A DNA stretch of 64,000 bases from NCBI GenBank assembly GCA_037349105.1, contig JAYJMM010000037.1, forward strand, positions 2,976,001 to 3,040,000. The letters are read 5' to 3'. The translations under genes were made by a program, and so were the position numbers. Source of the stretch: Limnomonas spitsbergensis (Eukaryota > Chlorophyta > Chlorophyceae > Chlamydomonadales). Under the pieces are notes generated by a model, which worked only from the letters and a program-made list of their open reading frames with translations, was not told where the DNA came from and did not search any database. This document shows, in pieces, positions 33,604 through 45,466 of the stretch (positions are counted from its first letter, which is position 1; every line of letters starts with the position of its first letter).

Positions 33604-34990
33604 CTGCAATTCGGGCAAGCAACCAAAGCCTTTATTGCGTCGATGCCTTTGAACTCAAATCTCAAAACATGTGCCGGGTGTGTGCTAGCTACCGTATTCG
33701 GACTGCGGACTACTACTGGGCCCGTCGTTCAGTCCCCGGCCCACGACGGGTACTAGGGCTGACCGCCACTTCGTGCAACAGAGTTTTGAACTTTACAGCG
33801 GTGCAGTTCAAGTGTTTCAACGACTGATTGTGCGACCTCAAATTTATAGCACTTGCGTCTACAGCGAAAGACTCACGCCCAAGTGCAAAACGCCAGCGCG
33901 GCAACAGGCAGGACGAAGCTTGCCGACATGACTGATTATGTTGACCTGAGTGAATGGACAATATCGCAGCGAATGTGTGTGAAGAATGAAAGGCAATCAG
34001 ATTAGCGTGATGTGTCAGCATAAAGGGTTTCCAAGTTCCAACGTTGCACCGAGTGCTGGTGATGACAATCATGACGTGCATTACACCGTGCGTGCGTGTT
34101 GCATTAAGCAGTGCATGATTGGTGCAACCACTTCAAGACCACCGACCTGGATCTGTAATTTCTCGATCGATGCGCTTTCGAAATGATTGTGCTGCTTGTC
34201 CGACGAATGTCATCTCTCGGCAGGGCAGTTAAGTTCGTTGGGGTTCTGACTGGGTTCTGACTAGACGATTCTTGTGATTTGTGGGCAGGATGGTTGAGGC
34301 GGGGACCGGCGCATACAAGCGTGGCATACAAGGCTGACGCGGCAGCGCTTGTGCCCAGTGAGGGGGAGCTTGTGCCCTAGAAAAAATCGTTATTTCATTG
34401 GAAGGGACAGCATGAGAAAGGATCTATGAAATGAACAGGCAAAGCACGCACCTTCTTGGAGACTTGGACCTTGGCGCCCCAGCTTGGCACCACTGTCACG
34501 ACTTATGCGTTTGGAATTTGGATGCACCGCACGAATAGGGGGCTTGTACTGTTTTTCGGTTCCGGATCCAACTTACATTCTGGTACGAAGAGAAGCCTGG
34601 CACACCAGGTATTTTTTCTCTCTTACTCGAGTATAAAGAAGCGAATCACTACCGGTATATGTCCTTGTCTACTATACTGGGATTCATCTGTGATATTTTG
34701 CCTCTTATCAAGGCCTAACCGCCTGATGACTTTGTGAAATTGTCTGCCCAGAGGCCAGATAGAGCCTTTGAGAGTTTGAGTGGGACTCGACTGTTCAGGA
34801 ATCCCTCTGCAATCTTACAATCGTCAAGAGCTCGCATCTCCATCACTTACAGTCGCCTCTTTCGCCTTGCTTAGTACCTTAGTTAGTACCTACGGTCAAA
34901 GCCGAGACTAGTACTGCTCGCCAAGCCTTTCTTTGCTGGCTATCACCTCGGATCAACTGATCAGCAATTCTTCATCACCAAGAGTCGACT
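33604..34990. other. Upstream of the membrane protein gene, no firm exon
   Basis: This should hold the 5' exons of the minus-strand membrane protein gene. Only a short candidate (about 34452-34493, minus, WGAKVQVSKK before a GTGCGT donor) was seen, and its phase does not connect directly to the next exon. Nothing else is supported. Confidence 0.4.
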
Positions 34991-34997
34991 TATCGAC

Positions 34998-36947
34998 CTG
35001 GGCACGCTGTTGGTCTGTAGGGACGGGTTTTGGCCATGAATTGGGAACGCTGTTGGTCTGTAGGGACTGGTTTTGGCCATGAACTGGGCACGCTGTTGGT
35101 CTGTAGGGACTGGTTTTGGCCATGAACTGGGCACGCTGTTGGTGTGTAGGGACTGGTTTTGGTCATGAACTGGGCACGCTGTTGGTCTGTAGGGACTGGT
35201 TTTGGCCATGAACTGGGCACGTTGTTGGTCTGTAGGGACTGGTTTTGGCCATGAACTGGGCACGCTGTTGGTCTGTAGGGACTGGTTTTGGCCATGAACT
35301 GGGCACGCTGTTGGTCTGTAGGGACTGGTTTTGGCCATGAACTGGGCACGCTGTTGGTCTGTAGGGACTGGTTTTGGTCATGAACTGGGCACGTTGTTGG
35401 TCTGTAGGGACTGGTTTTGGCCATGAACTGGGCACGTTGTTGGTCTGTAGGGACTGGTTTTGGCCATGAACTGGGCACGTTGTTGGTCTGTACTCTGTAG
35501 GGACTGGTTTTAATCATGAACTGGGCACGTTGTTGGTCTGTAGGGACTGGTTTTGGTCATGAACTGGGCACGATGTTGGTCTGTAGGGACTGGTTTTGGC
35601 CATGAACTGGGCACGCTGTTGGTCTGTAGGGACTGGTTTTGGCCATGAACTGGGCACGCTGTTGGTCTGTACTCTGTAGGGACTGGTTTTGGCCATGAAC
35701 TGGGCACGCTGTTGGTCTGTAGGGACTGGTTTTGGCCATGAATTGGGCACGCTGTTGGTCTGTAGGGACTGGTTTTGGCCATGAACTGGGCACGCTGTTG
35801 GTCTGTAGGGACTGGTTTTGGCCATGAACTGGGCACGATGTTGGTCTGTAGGGACTGGTTTTGGTCATGAACTGGGCACGCTGTTGGTCTGTAGGGACTG
35901 GTTTTGGTCATGAATTGGGCACGCTGTTGGTCTGTAGGGACTGGTTTTGGTCATGAATTGGGCACGCTGTTGGTCTGTAGGGACTGGTTTTGGCCATGAA
36001 CTGGGCACGCTGTTGGTCTGTAGGGACTGGTTTTGGCCATGAACTGGGCACGATGTTGGTCTGTAGGGACTGGTTTTGGTCATGAATTGGGCACGCTGTT
36101 GGTCTGTAGGGACTGGTTTTGGTCATGAATTGGGCACGCTGTTCGTCTGTAGGGACTGGTTTTGGCCATGAACTGGGCACGCTGTTGGTCTGTAGGGACT
36201 GGTTTTGGCCATGAACTGGGCACGATGTTGGTCTGTAGGGACTGGTTTTGGCCATGAACTGGGCACGATGTTGGTCTGTAGGGACTGGTTTTGGCCATGA
36301 ACTGGGCACGATGTTGGTCTGTAGGGACTGGTTTTGGCCATGAACTGGGCACGCTGTTGGTCTGTAGGGACTGGTTTTGGCCATGAACTGGGCACGCTGT
36401 TGGTCTGTAGGGACTGGTTTTGGTCATGAACTGGGCACGCTGTTGGTCTGTAGGGACTGGTTTTGGTCATGAATTGGGCACGCTGTTGGTCTGTAGGGAC
36501 TGGTTTTGGTCATGAATTGGGCACGCTGTTGGTCTGTAGGGACTGGTTTTGGCCATGAACTGGGCACGCTGTTGGTCTGTAGGGACTGGTTTTGGCCATG
36601 AACTGGGCACGATGTTGGTCTGTAGGGACTGGTTTTGGCCATGAACTGGGCACGATGTTGGTCTGTACGGACTGGTTTTGGCCATGAACTGGGCACGATG
36701 TTGGTCTGTAGGGACTGGTTTTGGCCATGAACTGGGCACGATGTTGGTCTGTAGGGACTGGTTTTGGCCATGAACTGGGCACGATGTTGGTCTGTAGGGA
36801 CTGGTTTTGGCCATGAACTGGGCACGATGTTGGTCTGTAGGGACTGGTTTTGGCCATGAATTGGGCACGCTCTTGGTCTGTAGGGACTGGTTTTGGTCAT
36901 GAACTTGGCACGATGTTGGTCTGTAGGGAAGTGGGCACGCTTTAGGT
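34998..36947. repeat. 43-bp minisatellite, about 45 units
   Basis: Regular head-to-tail units contain TTGGTCTGTAGGGACTGG and CCATGAACTGGGCACG. Variants are GGCCATG/GGTCATG and a CTG, TTG or ATG in the spacer. Two units carry a short ACTCTGTAG insertion (near 35491 and 35671). Because 43 is 3n+1, an ORF on the minus strand cycles through all three frames (segments like SPYRPTACPVHGQNQ and SSWPKPVPTDQQRAQ). No flanking exon or start context supports translation. Confidence 0.95.
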
Positions 36948-36949
36948 CT

Positions 36950-38556
36950 GTCCTGAATCCTTTGGGGACAGATGCTAAGGCGGTCAGCCTACAGTGAGGG
37001 CATTGTTAAGTTTTATAAGTCCAGCAGAGCATCACAATTGATGCATGGGACATGCGCCCGTAAGTCCGTAACCCGGATCAGGCACTTGATACGCTAGGAC
37101 AGAGAGCGAAAACCAGTGACCCCCTGGGCGTACAACTTACACCCACAAGAAAGCGTGTGAGCATGGGACCAGTGAGGGGGGGGGGCGATTTGGGAGCTCA
37201 ATTGCCCATGGCTTGTGTGCCAGCCTTCCTGAAAACACTGCTCTTTGCGTCTTTTTCTGTTTCAAACCAGGAGATTTCTGATAGGCGATGTAGAGCTGAG
37301 ACCCTGGAATGAGTGTTTATATTTGGTGTGCCAGACGACCTGTGGATGGGCGGCCACCACTACGCCTAAGGAGTCGAAACCTATCCAGGTCTGCGGCCGG
37401 TGGCCCAAGCAGCAGGGCTTGCTACAATAAGCCCCCTCGGCCAAAGGCTGTGATGCAGTTGAATCATAGCTGTAGCGCTTGAATAAACAGCGCCACTTAT
37501 GAAGCTCATCCAGAAGCAAGGCGTGTGCATGCACAGGTCATAAGCAACATTGAGTTTACATGGGATGCACAGTTCAGCCGCTTGGCTGCCTTCAAATAGT
37601 AGGCACATTCATAATTACGGTTTGCCTGACCTTTGTGTTCTTGTTGTTTCGTGGGTAAACTTGCTATTTTCTTTCCTCTTGTGCCTTCTCCCTTGATTTC
37701 CCTAGCTGGCTTTTGTTTGCCGAACGTGGCCGAGCCTCATTTCAGCATGGTCCAGAGGTGTTACGTCATTAACATTTACCCCGCAGTGCGACACTAAACT
37801 TATGCTAGAGGCCAAGTCACAAGCTGGTATTTGAAATCACACTGCCACCATAGCCTAGCCAGTATTTAACCTGTTTTCCATCGACGACTTCGATAAATCT
37901 AACTAGCCTTAGGACGCCGTCCCCCAAAAATTTGGAGGGGTTTACTGGGTTTTAATCACAAACTGAAAATTTGTAGAGAACTAATATTTGTAACTATTAC
38001 CGTCTTTTTTTAAAAAAGTTGCGGAATCTTATTACTCGGCAAAATATTTGTCTTACCCAAGATAAGAATCTTCTGCATTTTACGACTCAAGATCTATCGC
38101 CGGTGTTTCTTTTCAGAGCTGTACGATTTCTAGACACAAACGCCTTGGCATTCCCTCATCGCTGTCAATCAAAATAGACTGCGGCCTGAGAATGCCACAA
38201 GACCAAGACCCAGATGCCTGCCCTGCATTTGCCACCTAGGGCAGCACTGCAGGCTCGAAGAATACCTTTTTATCCTGAGAACCGAGCAAGCGTGTGACGT
38301 GCTGGCTCTCCTGATTTCGTCTGGAAAAGACCGCCAGCAGGCGCACTGGCGTGACACAACCACTATACACCAGTATCATAACACAGGCACACAGTATGCC
38401 CCCGTACAGCATGCGCAAAGCATCATTGCTGCACCTGATATTACTGGTTTTCAAGTATTACAGGATTTGAAGGTACCGTAGGTATAGTACCTCTATCAAT
38501 TAAGTCAATACACCGGTATTCCATCGTCTTGAGTGTGAGTGCTGCCGCTGTAGCCC
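36950..38556. other. Intergenic region downstream of CWC25
   Basis: No gene is recognised here. It holds a family B element (about 37330-37492) and A/T-rich DNA. The part next to 38557 is probably the CWC25 3' UTR. Confidence 0.5.
37330..37492 (+). mobile_element. Dispersed family B element
   Basis: A forward copy: GATGGGCGGCCACCACTACG, CGGCCGGTGGCCCAAGCAGC, AGGGCTTGCTAC and the tail GTGATGCAGTTGAATCATAG with AGCTGTAGCGCTTGAATAAA. Confidence 0.65.
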
Positions 38557-41500
38557 TCATTTCGCATTGAAGTGCTTTCGGCTGGAGATGCGCGCTTCCA
38601 GGGAACCGGCGTTCGCTGAAAGAGCAGCATACACGTCGCGGGACGCCGCCTTGGTGAACGCGTCCCCGTCCCGGCCGCCCACCCCGCTGGTGTTGGCAAC
38701 GAGGCGCCCCTCGGTCGCCGCGTCGGCCGCTTTAGCGCGCAGGATGCGCTCGCCGCGGTGCTGCTGGTGCTCGCTTGCGTTGGACGTCATCTCTGCCAGG
38801 CGCTTTTGGCGCTCTTCCTCTGCGCGGCGGGCAGCAGCAGGGAGCGTGCCAGTGTTTAGATGCTACGAAAACTAGGGACGCCACCTAGGGATGCAACAGT
38901 AAAGGGAGCAACGCAGCTCGTCGCCTTGCCACGTCAGCTCGACATGTACCACGCCAGTGTTGATTTTTTGGTGCGCAACGGGGAGCAAGCGGAAGCTGTA
39001 AGCGCGAGGGCATCTGGCAGTGCAGGGTCCAGGATATCAGGGCTGAGTGAGCGCAGCAGGCGGAAGTGGAAGGAGACACACACTTTATTCGATACATTTA
39101 CGGAATTTCTGCTGCCGTATCAGACAGAGAAGGGGAGCATGCCAATTTTTCTTTCAGGTCACAGCGGGGAGCGGGCTGCAGCGGGTAGCGCGATTTGCGC
39201 GAGGGCATCTGGCACTGCAGGGAGCAGAACTACAGGGCTGCAGAGGGAAGTGCAACACTTTTCCTTTTTGCAGGCGTTCCCCACACCACTTTTTGAAGGC
39301 CACGGGCTTGGGTAGAATTGAGGACCGCGCCAGAGACACTTCCAGTGAGCGCTGAGGATCGGGCCGGAGCCAGGGGTGCGGTCAGCGCAAGGGCCACAGG
39401 GCGTGCAGAGTGCATGTTCGCAAGGTGGGGGGGATAAGGGGGGCGGCAGCGGGGAGCGCAAGGCAGTGACTCGTTTTAGCGCCACTTGGGTGAGCCTGCG
39501 GGCGGCCATGGGTGGGTGAAGAGAGACCAAAGTTTGACCGGCCTACGGCCAGAAGCCTCGGCAGAAGGGCTCCCTGCACCAGGCCCCCATAACCATAGGC
39601 TGTGCTGTAGCTGAATTGTAGCCGAAGTTTCCCTAATCAATAAACAATAGTCCTCACCTGACATCTGCCCTGTCCGGTAGTCCTTCTTCTGGTGCCTCAG
39701 GCCGGCCTTAGTCCGCTCCTCCTCTTGCTTCACCTTGACTGCCTCGTCCAGCCTCGCCCGAGTCTCTGCGCCGCGCCCACTTGTGTCCGCATGCCTCAGA
39801 TGTTCTGGGGCAGACGTGCCGTGAGCCAGTCCATACCTGCAAGCAAGGGATTGTAAGGGGTTGCAAGGGATTGTAAGGGGGTTCAGGGGTTTCAAAGTTG
39901 AAGTAGGGTTTGGGCGGGGTAAGAGGGAGTTGCAAGGGATTTGGAGGAGGATTCATGGCTGACAGAAGGTTCAAATGAGCAATTGGTGACAGCAAAGGGC
40001 GGTGGCCAGGCAGAGCTACCTGAACTAACTGCGCACACGTGCACTGCATCACGGCATACGAGTATATGACCTTCCATCGGCGGACTATAACCCAATGGAA
40101 ACGATGGCCAGCGATCTCCCCCCTCACCTCTAGCCCCTCACCTCACAGCCGCCCTGCCTGGGTTGCTGTCACCCAGACCCTCCCCTGCCATCTTCCGTAC
40201 CAATACCGGTACACCGATCTATTAGTAAAGGTACCATGTACACCGTATAATACTATGCACCGCTATGTACGTGCTGTTGTTGATAGAATAAGAGCTAAAT
40301 ACCGCATATGTTAAAGATCAGCGCCTCACCGGCCACCCAGCCCCAGCCCGCCCTCGTCCAATGGCGGTCGTATTGCCGTCGCGCCCTGCTCAGAGCCGCG
40401 TCCTGCCTCCCGGGAGCCAGGCGCAGTTTCCTTGCTGGCCCCATCGCCCCGCTCTTCCCGATCCTCCCGCTGCTCACGCGATCGCCGGGGGCCCTCGTCG
40501 CCACCTCCTCCTCCTCTCCCCGTGTCTCTGCTGCTGCTGCTACCTCCGCGATGTCCGCCCCGGTCCCGGTGCTCGTCCCTCGCACGATTATCGTCGCCGT
40601 TCCGGCGCTCATCCCGCCCGGCCCGATGCTCGCCGTCACCGCTACCGCTGCGCCTGTGGTCCTGATCGTCCCCTCCGCGGCCGCGATGCTCGTCTCCCCC
40701 TCGGCTATGCCGGCGGGCCTCCTCCTCGTCGTCCCTGCCCCGGCCACCTTCCCGGCTGTGCATCCCGCGCCCCGTTCCAATCGTAGGGCCATCCCGGGAT
40801 TCAAAACGGTCCTGCGGCCGGCCGGCCCCATGACGTTCATTTTGCACGGGAGACCTAGATCTGGATCTTGCCCGCCCGCCGTATGAGGGCCTGGCGACAT
40901 CACCGCTTGAACCCCTGCCGCCATGCAAGGAGTCGGACGGGCGGGGAGGGGGGGGCATCAATCGCCTGTTGGCCTCCGCCTCAGCCGCCTCGTCGTCGCT
41001 CCCGCTCTCGCTGCTTCGGCCGTGCTTGCCTTTCTTGTCCTTCTTGCTCTTCTTTTCCTTCTTCTTTTTCTTGTCTTTGCCATGTTTGCCAGACTGGATC
41101 TGAGAGGTAGGGTGGTGCAGTAGAAAAGAGCTTTTCCCCTTCCATCTTCGATTCAGTCACAATTATATTCTCATGGCCTCCAGCTTTGATTCCTCAGGCT
41201 GTAGAGACCATTTGCATCACAGTCTATTTGCAAATGCTTCAGCAACAGGTCAGCTTCGTCCGGCCCTGGCCCTATGCCATCATGCAAACCCCTGCAGCTA
41301 TGCAAGTTTGCCAGCCCAGCATACCTCCGGTGCTATTCAATCACAAACCCCATCGTTAATTCAACACGTATTAGTCAAACCCGTGCACCAGTGGCAGCCA
41401 TCACGACAACCCGCATCAGAAAACCCGAGTTCCCCTCAGGGCCTGGCCACCATCATTGAAGCTATCACATATTTGTGTGATGGCTGGATATCCTTTGCAG

Positions 41501-44500
41501 CCATCACACAAATATGGCAGTCATGCCATACCGTACTGAATGAAGCAAAATCGATGGCTATGCAAGCCTATTTCAAGTGTACCCAATGGTCATGCCACCT
41601 CATATCATAAACCCTGAAATACCTCCTGTATAATCTGCTGCATTCGGATGGGGTTGTCACGGATGGTCTTCAGCTGGTCAGCTTGCCTCTTTTTGATCTG
41701 CATTGGAAGATGCCAGCAGTGCTAATTTCGATCTGTGCATTGGTAGAGGCCAGCATAATCAATGGTTAATTAAGCACCTCGAGTTTAGGGTTTAGGGTTA
41801 ACCACCAGAACAGGACACCTAGAGTCAGCTTGCCCCGTTTTTATCTGCATTTGGAGAGGCCAGGAAAGGAACTGTGCACATTCCAGCTGACCAGCTTGCC
41901 TCTCTTCTTAATCTGCATTGACTGATTCCAGCAGTCTTTTGATTTGATGCACATCAGGGCACTACCGGTGGCAGGCTGCCGGGCGGCAACCACTGGCAGG
42001 GGGAGCTGCCCTTGAACAGCCCATACTCTCCTGGTCGATGGGGACCGATCCTTGACCGGGCTCAACCTTGATTTGTATGAAAGGCCAAGGGAATGTTCAC
42101 GTGAGGAAAAGCTGTGAGCAATGTCTTGGTTTTGCTATATCTGCAATATGAAAACATCCTTGAGCTGCACACACAAGGAGAAGCGGGTCGTTATTGAGTG
42201 TACCCAGGCTTTGTCTAGGAATTGTTATTTATTATGCCCTTTTCCCCGGCGCCCCCCTCTCCCCCCCCTCGCGCACCCACCATGAGTAGCGGGTCGTTAT
42301 TGAGGCGCGCCCAGGCCTCGTTCTGTGACGCTGGGGTCGCCGTGTTGAGGAACGATGGCAGGTTGCTCGTCTCCTCGCACTGCAGGGTAGACATCAGGCA
42401 ATTCACATTTGGTAAATTTCAGGGTGTTTCAGCCACATCTAGGCTACCCCCCCCTCCCCCTAAAAGTTGCTCACATCCTCGCACTGCATGAGAGGAGCGG
42501 GACATCAGAGCATCTATGGTTATTTAAAAAAGGTGCTTCAGCTACATCTCATCAACAGCAAGTGTTGCGGAACGATAGCAGATTGATCGTCTTCTTTTTC
42601 GTATAAATAAATAATACACTGTCAAAGATGCGGGTTAGGGAAGCCACCCATTCGGCTGTAGCACCAAGTAGGCTACCATGGAGGTACACAAAATAGCATC
42701 ACAGTCTATTCTGGGGGGGTGATTCAGCTACATTTCAGCCGCAACCCGCGTCGAGGTAAGATAGCGGATTGCATTTCTCCGCAATGCAGGTGGGAATTTA
42801 GGGCATTTAGATCACTCATGATTGCATGGTGCTTCAGCTACATTTCAGCTGCATGCCACCTGCTCTCACCCTGCTGGTCTCTTGCGGGCCCGGCCCCGAT
42901 GGCAAGGTGGCGGCCTTGCCCAGGAGATGCTCCTGGACACAACACACGATAGCAAGGCAGCAGTGGTTCAGAGAGGAGGGAAACCAGGGGTTCTCAAAGA
43001 AACATAGAACAATTATGAAGACAACACACCACAGCAGGCAGCAGAGGTGCAGTGATAACGTCATACTGGGGGGCCTAGCCTGCTAGCACGCAGGAGAGGT
43101 GCTGTGAGAAGAGATAGGCGCACAAAGGGAGGGGCATGGAAGAGAAGAATGCATGATTGGGATCAGTGACTCTTTGTGTGTTAAAAGAATCATCCTTCAG
43201 CACTGAAATCTCCCTGATGCGAGCCACAGGCGCTTTTGGCATGTTTCTCAGGATTTTGCATGTTTGAGCAGTTGTTTGGCATGTTGTCAGCACTGAGCAA
43301 CTGCGCATACTCCCAAGTCCAAGTCTATGGTTTATTCTACACTGTGTTTCAGTACCAGTCGTACTCAGCGCTAATCATAATAACCACCGGTGGAAACGGG
43401 GGGGGAAGGAGGTAAATGCATGTGTAGACAGCAGGCCCACCAGTCTTTCCTTTCATGGCTACCAGGATTCTACCAGGCCACCTTCGGCGAGCCGCCCGCA
43501 ATCAGCAAAATTTGGATGAAACCAGGACTGGCCTACGGCCGGGAGTCTCAGCAGCCTGGAAGGCCATGCATGAGGCCTTTGGCTGGTAGGTAGCTGAGCT
43601 GTCCCTTGAAAGTTGCTGACCCACATAAAATAATTGCTAGAGGTCTTGGAGAGTAACGGACGGTGGGAGCAGAGAAAGATGCTTTGAAGCTGCATCATGC
43701 ATCGTGGTGCATCCATCACACTGTTCAAGGCTCGCCCTGCCGCCAGCAGGTTGAACAAGCAGCTGTTTCACACTTGGTTCACACTGGTCACACAATGCCT
43801 GAAATCCAGCACCGCCTCACCTCAGCCTTCTTCTCTGCATCTTCCTTGGCCGCAAGGCCACCCTGGTACATCCAGTCCAACCGATCTCTCTGCCTGCCAG
43901 CAGCAAGGGTAAATGCTTATATTTTAGGGTTGTCCAACAAGTCCAAACGGTCCTCATGCCTGCCAGCAACAAAAGTTGAGGTTATAGGACTTAGAGCTTA
44001 GGGTACGTCCAGTCTAACTGGTCTCTATGCCCGCCAGCGGCAAGGCTTAAGGGTTTAGGGCTTCCCGTACATCTAGTCCAGCCAGTCTCTCAGCATGCCA
44101 GCAACAAGGTTAATGGGTTTAAGGTTGTACAGCCCTACGGCCAGTAGGGCTTGCTGCAGCTAGTCCTGTTGCTTGAGCCTCAAGCCACCAAGGATTTGTC
44201 CCAATCCGCCCACCAGACCACAATTGGGGGGCTGCAAGGCAGCCACCCTGCAAGCCCCCAAATGTGGTCTGGCGCGCTCATAAATTAATATTATATCACT
44301 GTGGATCGGTATGTTACTCTATTCACATCAATGTGCTCTCCACAGCGGAACTTAAGATACAGCGTTTTGGCTACAAACACTGAAGTGCAGCAGCATGTTC
44401 GCTCTTGACTTTTCAAGCTCATGTGCTGAAAGCCATGCAGCATGCAACAGGAACATGCCCAAACACATGCTCTGTCTAAAAGCCAGACATGAGGCCATGC

Positions 44501-45466
44501 GAACACACATGCATTACTTAAGCAAGACATTGGGCCAGGCATCATGCAATAGTCCCATGCGTAAACACCTGCATTGCTTACGCCAGGCACTAGGCCCTGC
44601 ATCATGCAACAGTCCCATGCACCATGCAACAATTCCACATGGAAACACCTGCATTGCTGAAGCCAGGCATGTGGCCATGTAGCACACATAGTCCCATGTA
44701 AAACACAAGCTGTGCTGATGGCAGGCAATAGGCCATGCATCATGCAACATAGCCATACAAAATAAGCCGTGTTCACGCCATGCATGGGGCCATGCACCAT
44801 GCAACAGTCTCATGCGAATACACATGCAATGCCTGTTCTAGGTATTGGGCCATGCACGTTCCAACGAGACCATGCACGTTTCAACAGTCCCATGCAAAAA
44901 CACATGCAATGCTCATGCCAGGCACTTAAACATGCAGCATGCATCAGTCCCATGCGGAAAAAAACATGCCCACACATGGAAAGCTTATCAAGCCAGGCAT
45001 TTGGCCATGCCTCATCGAATGAGCATCAAAGACGGCTGAGACAGACAGGAGGTTGCAGGCAGTGGCACGCCCTGTTGAGGAGGTCCAATCACGCCCCCAT
45101 GCTGTGGTCAAGGGCTGTACAGGGGATAGCGGTCTGCCCCAGCTGAGGGTCCACCACACGGTGTCAGTGTCTCACTTTATATGACCTGCATCCTGTGCCA
45201 GCTGGTGGAACTCATCCTGCTTGCGCTCCTCTTCCAGCTGCTTCTTGAGCTCTTCGGCCTTCTTCTCCTCGGCAGCAGCAGCAGCCTGCCGCTTCCAGAC
45301 CTGATGGGGAGGAAACAATCGATTGCGGTCGTGGTTCGGAATGGCGCGGGTTACTTCTCAAGGAATCAGATCACATGCATCTCGTCCGCACCTCTTCTTG
45401 GTTGCTGAAACGGGCTGGATGCCATGGCTTCTTAGCCAGGAAGGCAAGGGGACCGCCTTTACCCAT
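38557..45466 (-). CDS. CWC25: Pre-mRNA-splicing factor CWC25
   Basis: Nine minus-strand exons join in phase to 567 aa: 45392-45466, 45186-45300, 43821-43885, 42870-42932, 42281-42379, 41623-41697, 40330-41099, 39658-39836, 38557-38819. The start MGKGGPLAFLAKKPWHPARF with VWKRQ is the Cir_N-type N-terminus of CWC25. Family landmarks follow in order: RLDWMYQGG, EHLLGK, SFLNTATPASQNEAW with NDPLLM, IKKRQADQLKTIRDNPIRM, a Lys-rich then Arg/Ser/Asp/Gly-rich low-complexity region encoded by the 770-bp exon, RYGLAHG, and a C-terminal helix ending SLEARISSRKHFNAK. CWC25 joins the spliceosome for the first catalytic step and acts in the nucleus. The low-complexity middle is longer than the yeast protein but typical of plants and animals. 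A small extra exon between exons 2 and 3 cannot be excluded; exon 3 uses the less usual acceptor GAGAG. Confidence 0.92.
39525..39655 (+). mobile_element. Dispersed family B element
   Basis: It contains GACCAAAGTTTGACCGGCC, TACGGCCAGAAGCCTCGGC, AGGCTGTGCTGTAGCTGAAT and TGTAGCCGAAGTTTCCCTAA. It lies in the last intron of CWC25. Confidence 0.6.
41727..41945 (-). repeat. Acceptor-edge copies upstream of CWC25 exon 6
   Basis: On the plus strand the exon edge reads GGTCAGCTTGCCTCTTTTTG and then ATCTGCATTGG. Degenerate copies lie at about 41727-41752 (GATCTGTGCATTGG), 41817-41860 (GTCAGCTTGCCCCGTTTTTA) and 41878-41935 (GACCAGCTTGCCTCTCTTCT). These lie upstream in the gene direction. Confidence 0.78.
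41784..41801 (+). repeat. Interstitial plant-type telomere repeat
   Basis: GTTTAGGGTTTAGGGTT, two units of TTTAGGG, inside an intron of CWC25. Confidence 0.6.
41945..42068. mobile_element. Partial family B element
   Basis: It contains ACCGGTGGCAGGCTGCC, GGCGGCAACCACTGGC and GTCGATGGGGACCGATCCTTG with a GACCGGG end. The TAGCTGAA tail is missing. Confidence 0.45.
42178..42800 (-). repeat. Copies of CWC25 exon 5 edges on both sides
   Basis: A donor-side copy lies at about 42178-42222 (GCGGGTCGTTATTGAGTGTA, compare GCGGGTCGTTATTGAGGCGC in the exon). Acceptor-side copies lie at about 42461-42510 (GTTGCTCACATCCTCGCACT), 42562-42600 (GTGTTGCGGAACGATAGCAG) and, weaker, 42757-42800. The true exon is 42281-42379. 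Confidence 0.78.
43478..43612 (+). mobile_element. Dispersed family B element
   Basis: It contains GCCACCTTCGGCGAGCCGCC, GGACTGGCCTACGGCCGGGA and a short tail GTAGGTAGCTGAGCTGTCCC. It is in an intron of CWC25. Confidence 0.5.
43931..44118 (-). repeat. Three acceptor-edge copies upstream of CWC25 exon 3
   Basis: The exon 3 edge on the plus strand is ATCCAGTCCAACCGATCTCT followed by CTGCCTGCCAGCAGCAAGG. Copies lie at about 43931-43975, 44001-44045 and 44065-44115, each ending in CCAGCRRCAARR and separated by TTAGGGTT-like spacers. The period is about 62-65 bp. They are diverged and no longer encode RLDWMY. Confidence 0.83.
44125..44280. mobile_element. Rearranged family B element with a hairpin
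   Basis: It contains CCCTACGGCCAGTAGGGCTT and ATTTGTCCCAATCCGCCC. It also holds an inverted pair: AGACCACAATTGGGGGGCTG and its near complement CAAGCCCCCAAATGTGGTCT. Confidence 0.5.
44440..45015. repeat. Degenerate 60-70 bp tandem repeats in CWC25 intron 2
   Basis: Around eight or nine units share GCCATGCA, CATGCAACAGTCCCATGC and AAACACATGCATTGC with a CCAGGCATTGGGCC spacer. They occupy most of the intron between exons 2 and 3. ORFs across them differ between units and are not supported. Confidence 0.75.

Noticed and set aside
35000..36900. Minus-strand repeat proteins of up to 175 codons (SPYRPTACPVHGQNQ type)
   Set aside because: The 43-bp period shifts frame every unit, so there is no frame-preserving selection. 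No start context or flanking exon supports a gene.
40308..40886. A 192-codon plus-strand ORF
   Set aside because: It is antisense to the Arg/Asp/Gly-rich exon 7 of CWC25, which is supported by phase and family order.
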